From positions 1-38,194 of the forward strand of contig JBGTBQ010000042.1 of assembly GCA_041749275.1 (NCBI GenBank): DNA of 38,194 nucleotides, given 5' to 3'. The stretch comes from JBGTBQ01 sp041749275 (GTDB lineage Bacteria; Acidobacteriota; Blastocatellia; Pyrinomonadales; Pyrinomonadaceae). The notes beneath the pieces are model-generated. The model worked only from the letters and a program-made list of their open reading frames with translations. It ran no database searches and was not told the origin of the DNA. Numbering within the stretch: the first letter of the stretch is position 1; each line of letters opens with the position of its first letter. Shown here one piece after another: positions 34,701 to 38,194 of this stretch. Made by a program: the position numbers and the translations under genes.

Positions 34701-35103
34701 CCGCGGGCTCGGCCAGCTCGCCTACGACAAGGGCATGTTGATCCTCACCGCGACGCAGGCCGACAACGTCGCCCGCGAAGGCGGACGCATCAAGCAGGGC
34801 TGGTTGAGCCACGTGCTCGTCAGCGAGGGTCTGGAAGAGATGAAGGCGGACTTCGAGCCGGCGGACGGCGCGGTCACACTTCGTGAGTGGCTGCGGTACA
34901 GCGTCGTCGGGGTGCCGCAACTCTTCGACAAAATCATCGCCGGCGAGGCACCAGCATTCGACAGGGATGTGTTCGTTGACGACGCGGGGCGCCTGCACAA
35001 CAACCAGCAGCAGCCGTCGCTATTCGACTTCGACCGTCGCGCCGATACCGTGAAGCTCGTGAGCGGCCCAGCGACGGCCGCGCCTACAAAAAGCCGCGAG
35101 TAA
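31765..35103 (+). CDS. Exported WD40-repeat caspase of the plus-strand operon
   Basis: The protein has 1112 residues. GGAG seven bases before the ATG at 31765 and the signal peptide (LLQMLAALLLLVFAVASARA) support this start; an ATG at 31741 overlapping the previous stop is the alternative. About 10 WD blades (~35-560: RIIVWDLA, VVKVWNVA, SVRLWDVP, TIKIWDVN, EIKIWKVQ) are followed by the linker EDWVIFTPDGRFDT (~563-576), a beta-sandwich (~640-780) and a caspase domain (~785-1070). His904 is in LFAGHGFTG and Cys961 in IVDACHSAS. The tail NNQQQPSLFDF matches the three minus-strand paralogs. Base composition matches the operon. Confidence 0.92.
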   Translation: MNIHCQTNLLQMLAALLLLVFAVASARAQKPVLEFESGHLETIRALAVSPDDKHLASAGSDRRIIVWDLAARKHLYSLRGHAEWIFTLAFSPNGKLLVSGSSDGVVKVWNVAEGNEEQQISLPLGNTFVAFSPDGSTLAIACHDASVRLWDVPTRKMKGELPGHTSPVSKVAFVDDKRLLSSGTDGPSGTGSDAVAAFKSGDLIAFSDGDDINLVNMATKQIRQLKGGYRNVWAVAFSPNGKSLFAHLSGELGIWGNRTGLRDKEAHSMMASLASKDNAFVSSANVLAHLERNEEGFADPKIVLMDVTGSNPPGYLEGHTKPVKAIAANPEGTHLASSSEDGTIKIWDVNNRVAIKTLDEDADALTYSPDGKLLAAETSAGDIKLWDVKTWTHRVIPVRARVRHLLFSPDSKVLATLGGAAFGVSELRTLTLWDVLTGQQLHSLVTDAKPRSRPGESLQGLVELFRDIVGYETAAGPMAFSKDSSLIACEGRDGSTGNHEIKIWKVQTGEEIHKLAGHYSSIPALDFSPNGRVLASGSRDKTVKFWNPHTGEELATLAPVSEEDWVIFTPDGRFDTNTSLDNVERMHWVMPGDALSPLSLDIFMRDYFEPKLLERILAGAALKPIRDISTLNRTQPLVAVREVKPDGAGTVEVTVEVANAVSGKQFDSRGRALESGVYDVRLFRDGQMVDNSTPEAALEAYVKTTGDLNPTAGFSEAELREWQKAHRVQLDRNGRATLLFRNVRLPQDGKTKEVVFSAYAFNNDRVKSSTARSTYALPPATGRPRKGRAYVVTVGVNLYENPDFNLSFAANDARQMQQALTSRLTATGQYEEVVPLSLISDSLRGADGAPKTQTDATKANIRAALRALAGKGGVSPSELSGILNAERLRTATPDDLVLILFAGHGFTGPKGDFYLVPYDMGEGVGKGVTAQLQQRSISSDEISLWLRDVDAGHLALIVDACHSASAVESAEFKPGPMGSRGLGQLAYDKGMLILTATQADNVAREGGRIKQGWLSHVLVSEGLEEMKADFEPADGAVTLREWLRYSVVGVPQLFDKIIAGEAPAFDRDVFVDDAGRLHNNQQQPSLFDFDRRADTVKLVSGPATAAPTKSRE

Positions 35104-35127
35104 GCGGCCTGACGACGGAGGTCATTA

Positions 35128-37347
35128 ATGAATACCAGATCGTTGTGGGCGGTGTTGATAACCATCCTGACACTGTACCTGCCTCTCCCGCGCGCGGGCA
35201 TGTCAGCCATGGCTGCGCCCGCTCCGCAGGCGGGCGCGACGGTGGCCCGGCCCGCTGTCGCGGCGCGGCCCAAGTTCGCCTTGCTCGTCGGCATCAACCG
35301 ATACCTTGATAAAAACGTCAAGCCGCTGAACGGCTGCGAGAACGACGTGGACGACGTTAAGGACGTGCTGACCGGGCTGTTCAGCTTCCCCGACGACAAA
35401 GAGCATGTCCTGACACTCAAGAGCGAGGAGGCGAAGAAGCAACGCATCCTCGACGAGTTCAGAAACCACCTGATCGGGAACGCGAAGAAATATAAAGACC
35501 AGAAGCCGACCATCGTTTTCTATTTCAGCGGCCACGGCTCGCGCGTCAAGGACGGGGCCGAACAGGACGAGGGCGACGGCTTTGACGAAACCCTCGTGCC
35601 GCACGACCGCGGGGTTGATGAAGTCACCGACATCGTGGATGACGAAATTGACAAGCTCTTCGAAGAGCTGCGCCAGTACACGACGAACATCACCTTCATC
35701 ATGGATAGCTGTCACGCGTCGTCCACCACCCGCGCCGTCGATCTCGAACCTCGCCGTGCTCCGCCGCTTAACCCCGCCGACGCGCGCGCCGAGGACGCGC
35801 TGGTTGTCAGCGACCCGAAAGACATCGGCAACGCCATGCTGGGGCGCAGGATCGACAGCTACGTAGCCATCTCCGGATGTCTCCCTTACCAACTCTCTTA
35901 CGAGTACACCCGGAAGACGGAGACCGGCCAGATGCGAACCAACGGCGTCATGACCTCCCACCTCGTGCAGGCCCTTCGCCTGCGCCCGGATGCCACCTAC
36001 CGCGAGCTGGGAGACATGGTGCGGCGCGCGGTCGAGGATAAGTATTCGTTCCAGAGCCCACAGGTTGAGGGCAATCTTGACCGCTTTGTGTTCGAGGGGC
36101 CAGACCCCAACGCGCGCAATTACGTCGCCGTCGGCGCGGTGGATAAGGAGGCACGGACGATCACCGTCAGCGCCGGCAAGGCGCAGGGTCTGAAAAAAGG
36201 AACCTTCATCGCCATCTACGCTAAGGGGGCGAAAAAGCTGTACGGGACGGACGACAAGTTGGCCGATGCCGAGGTGGTCGAGGTTAAGGATTTCGAGTCG
36301 GTAGCGCTGCTCCAGCAGAACGCGAAGCCGGTCGCGCAGGGCGACAAGGCCGTCATCCTGACGCCGGTCTTCGGCTCGGAGCGACTTCAGGTGGTGCTCG
36401 ACACCAGCATGAAGTCCGGGGGGGCGGGGGCCGGGGTCATCAAGGAGGTTCAGCGGTTGCTGGAAAACCACCCTAATGCCAAGGACGCGCCGGACAAACG
36501 CAACCCGCTCGTCGAGGCGGTGATAACGGCGGAGCGCCCGCTCGACAAGCCGACCGGGTCGCAGTGGGACGTGGCGGTCGTGCGTGACACCTTCGCGCGC
36601 TACAAGATAGACCTGACAAGGCCGCTCTTGGCGAGTAAGGACACGCCCGCCGCCAAGGATACAGACGAGGTCTACTACATCACCACGCGCGAGGGTAACC
36701 CGCTCTACAACTTCTACGTCAGGGCGGACGCGCCCGGCGCCGCGGCGAGCATCGTCGAAGCGCTGGAGCGGCGCGCGCGGCAGAAGAACGTGGCCGCCAT
36801 CAGCAATGCCGGCTCGGCGCTGGGCGGTCAGCTTAAGTTGAAGCTGCTCAAAGTTGATGTGGACGCCGCGGGCAGGGAGACACCGCGCGGCGAGCTGCCC
36901 GCGACGGCCGAGGGCATCCAGAGCCTTAAGCTCGGCGAGCGTTTCCGGTTTCAGATCGAAAACAACTCCACGCAGAAACTCTTTCTCACGCTCGTCGCCA
37001 TCAACCCGAGCGGCAGCATCAGCGTCGTCTCCACGCCCGAAGATTTCGGCGGCGAGGTCTCACCGAACGTCCCCGTCAAGAGCGCGCGCGTGAGAACCGG
37101 CCCGCCACCGGGCAAGACGGTCTTTAAGCTGATGGTCACGACAAAAAAGGTTGACTTCTCCTTCCTCGGGCAGCCGGCCCTCACGAGGGACGGTTCAAGG
37201 AAAGACGGTCCGCAACTGACGCACCCCTTCGCGCGCCTCGTCGGCCAAGCCTATTTCGGCGGGACGCGGGATGCGGAAAAGGACGACCTCCAGAGCTTCG
37301 ACGACTGGACGACCGTTGACGTTGATCTGGTGGTCATCGAATCGTGA
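35128..37347 (+). CDS. Exported metacaspase-like peptidase with DUF4384-like C-terminus
   Basis: The protein has 739 residues. GGAGG six bases before the ATG fixes the start, and a signal peptide (LWAVLITILTLYLPLPRAG) follows. The caspase domain is N-terminal (~48-330), unlike in the WD40 paralogs: KFALLVGINRYLDKN, His136 in FYFSGHGSRV and Cys195 in IMDSCHASS. An acidic segment after the His (DEGDGFDETLVPHD) resembles metacaspases. The C-terminal segment near 600-690 (LGERFRFQIENNSTQKLFLT, then INPSGSISVV) is typical of DUF4384, found in many bacterial caspase proteins. It ends five bases before the next gene. Confidence 0.9.
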   Translation: MNTRSLWAVLITILTLYLPLPRAGMSAMAAPAPQAGATVARPAVAARPKFALLVGINRYLDKNVKPLNGCENDVDDVKDVLTGLFSFPDDKEHVLTLKSEEAKKQRILDEFRNHLIGNAKKYKDQKPTIVFYFSGHGSRVKDGAEQDEGDGFDETLVPHDRGVDEVTDIVDDEIDKLFEELRQYTTNITFIMDSCHASSTTRAVDLEPRRAPPLNPADARAEDALVVSDPKDIGNAMLGRRIDSYVAISGCLPYQLSYEYTRKTETGQMRTNGVMTSHLVQALRLRPDATYRELGDMVRRAVEDKYSFQSPQVEGNLDRFVFEGPDPNARNYVAVGAVDKEARTITVSAGKAQGLKKGTFIAIYAKGAKKLYGTDDKLADAEVVEVKDFESVALLQQNAKPVAQGDKAVILTPVFGSERLQVVLDTSMKSGGAGAGVIKEVQRLLENHPNAKDAPDKRNPLVEAVITAERPLDKPTGSQWDVAVVRDTFARYKIDLTRPLLASKDTPAAKDTDEVYYITTREGNPLYNFYVRADAPGAAASIVEALERRARQKNVAAISNAGSALGGQLKLKLLKVDVDAAGRETPRGELPATAEGIQSLKLGERFRFQIENNSTQKLFLTLVAINPSGSISVVSTPEDFGGEVSPNVPVKSARVRTGPPPGKTVFKLMVTTKKVDFSFLGQPALTRDGSRKDGPQLTHPFARLVGQAYFGGTRDAEKDDLQSFDDWTTVDVDLVVIES

Positions 37348-37351
37348 AGTC

Positions 37352-37774
37352 ATGACGGGCTGGCGATTGAGTATCAAAGCAGTCTTGTGTCTCAGCATGA
37401 CGCTCGCGGTCTGGCCGCCGCGTGCGCCGCCGCCGTCGGCGCAAAGCTTCCAGAAGCCCGTCCTGCACAGGCAGTCCATGCACACGCAGGCGGCCGGGAC
37501 GGTGGCCTTCAGCAACGCCGAGAAAAACCTGTTCGCCAGCGGCGGGGGCGACGCCGCCGTCAAGCTCTACGAAGCCACTGGTGGGCGCGAGATACGGACG
37601 CTGCGCGGGCACGAGAAGCAGGTCTATCAGGTCACTTTCAGCCCGGACGGGGAGTTGCTGGCGAGCGCCAGCGAAGACCGCACAGCGAAGTTATGGAACG
37701 TCAGGTCGGTCAAATTTGCACAAAGGTACGTAAACTCCGGTGTTGGGGAGCAACAGAACAGCGAACGCACTTAA
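37352..37774 (+). pseudogene. WD40-repeat protein gene truncated by a transposon end
   Basis: About 119 native residues remain: a signal peptide (LSIKAVLCLSMTLAVWPPRA) and two WD repeats (AAVKLYEATGGREIRTLRGH, then SPDGELLASASEDRTAKLWN). After KLWNVRS (about 37708) the similarity stops and the frame reads into transposon sequence, ending at 37774. The N-terminus looks like the WD40-caspases, so a lost caspase domain is likely but not shown. It begins five bases after the metacaspase gene and was probably the operon's ninth gene. Confidence 0.8.
37704..37741. repeat. Candidate Tn3-family terminal inverted repeat
   Basis: The WD40 coding sequence breaks at about 37708. From there GTCAAATTTGCACAAAG is followed by GTACGTAAA, an ACGTAA-type inner end like that of 38-bp Tn3-family repeats. 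It lies 30 bp beyond the stop of a Tn3 transposase C-terminus on the opposite strand, which is the expected arrangement. The partner repeat is outside the window, so the exact ends are uncertain. Confidence 0.45.
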
Positions 37775-38194
37775 GCCACGTCCTCCGTCGAGTCGCCGGG
37801 GGTTCGCAGAGGGCGCAACTCGCCACGTTGAACTGACTCTGGCATCGAGAAAGTATAACGGCCCAGCAAATTGATGTGTTCAAAAACCAGAGGCGAAAGC
37901 CGGGCGACATCTTCAGCTTTGATGGGATAATCTTCTCTGCGTAGCTGCTCCAACGCCGCATCGATGTAGAGCGTATTCCACAGTACGATAATGTTGACGA
38001 CCAGCCCGAGTGCTCCAAGCTGATCCTCCTGACCTTCGCGATATCGTTGACGTAACTCGCCGCTGCCTAATTTGATGTACGTGATGTCGCACACCCACAC
38101 CTGATCGGGATGCGCGACGACGAGGTCTGTCACCAAATTCGGATAGCGCGGAAATGAATGCTCGGAAGTGGTCGTCTGTTTCCGCCCCTCTTTG
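37771..38194 (-). pseudogene. Chimera of IS3-family OrfB and Tn3-family transposase C-terminus
   Basis: The open frame enters from the right edge. Its first part, to about 38068, reads TTSEHSFPRYPNLVTDLVVA and then HPDQVWVCDITYIKL, the IS3 OrfB segment around the first catalytic Asp of the DDE integrase fold. From about 38067 it switches without a stop to GELRQRYREGQEDQLGALGL, WNTLYIDAALEQLRREDYPI and LSPLVFEHINLLGRYTFSMP, the C-terminal ~98 residues of a Tn3-family TnpA. Neither part has its full catalytic set. The junction lacks an IS3 terminus, so it is a deletion joint rather than a clean insertion. Confidence 0.85.

Noticed and set aside
35203..36471. Minus-strand 422-residue open frame opposite the metacaspase gene
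   Set aside because: It is antisense to an intact caspase gene with a strong ribosome-binding site and shows no domain signal.

Overview
The window reads as a GC-rich accessory chromosomal region. Its ECF sigma / non-zinc anti-sigma pair, exported TPR-CHAT protein and exported WD40-caspase proteins are typical of Acidobacteriota (Blastocatellia-like), although no rRNA or marker gene fixes the taxon. Almost every intact gene starts with a signal peptide, and most encode peptidases. Clan CD cysteine peptidases (caspase/C14, CHAT, clostripain/C11) dominate.

Layout. Positions 1-498 are the end of an IS3-family element (orfA with a slippery A9 run), itself split by a ~127-bp terminal-inverted-repeat element. 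Minus-strand genes run from 23271 down to 572: TPR-CHAT, ECF sigma factor, membrane anti-sigma, WD40-caspase (1240 aa), WD40-caspase (1148 aa, lower GC), a graveyard (caspase tail, IS6-family transposase and TlpA-like thioredoxin fragments), WD40-caspase (1198 aa, 14 WD blades), a caspase fused to a GH17-like glycosidase domain, and an outer-membrane beta-barrel protein. A divergent plus-strand operon (23495 to about 37708) encodes a small exported protein, clostripain, a reprolysin-like metallopeptidase, a coiled-coil exported protein, a 48-residue exported peptide, a subtilisin, a fourth intact WD40-caspase, a metacaspase-like/DUF4384 protein and a WD40 gene cut off by a Tn3-family end. The right edge (37771-38194) is an IS3 orfB / Tn3 tnpA chimera.

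How it may work together. A motif GAAA-N15-RTCAC, with identical spacing, lies in the right orientation 60-215 bp before three transcription units: the plus operon, the 17815 caspase gene and the caspase-GH17 gene (two copies). It resembles an ECF-type promoter, and the ECF sigma and anti-sigma genes lie in the middle of the cluster. My inference is an envelope-sensing regulon that exports a set of WD40/TPR-scaffolded caspase-like proteases with a metalloprotease, a subtilisin, a glycan-binding protease and an outer-membrane protein. That would be a candidate extracytoplasmic proteolytic cascade. The domain content and motif spacing are seen directly; the cascade and the sigma-promoter link are inference. 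No tRNA, rRNA or CRISPR array was seen.
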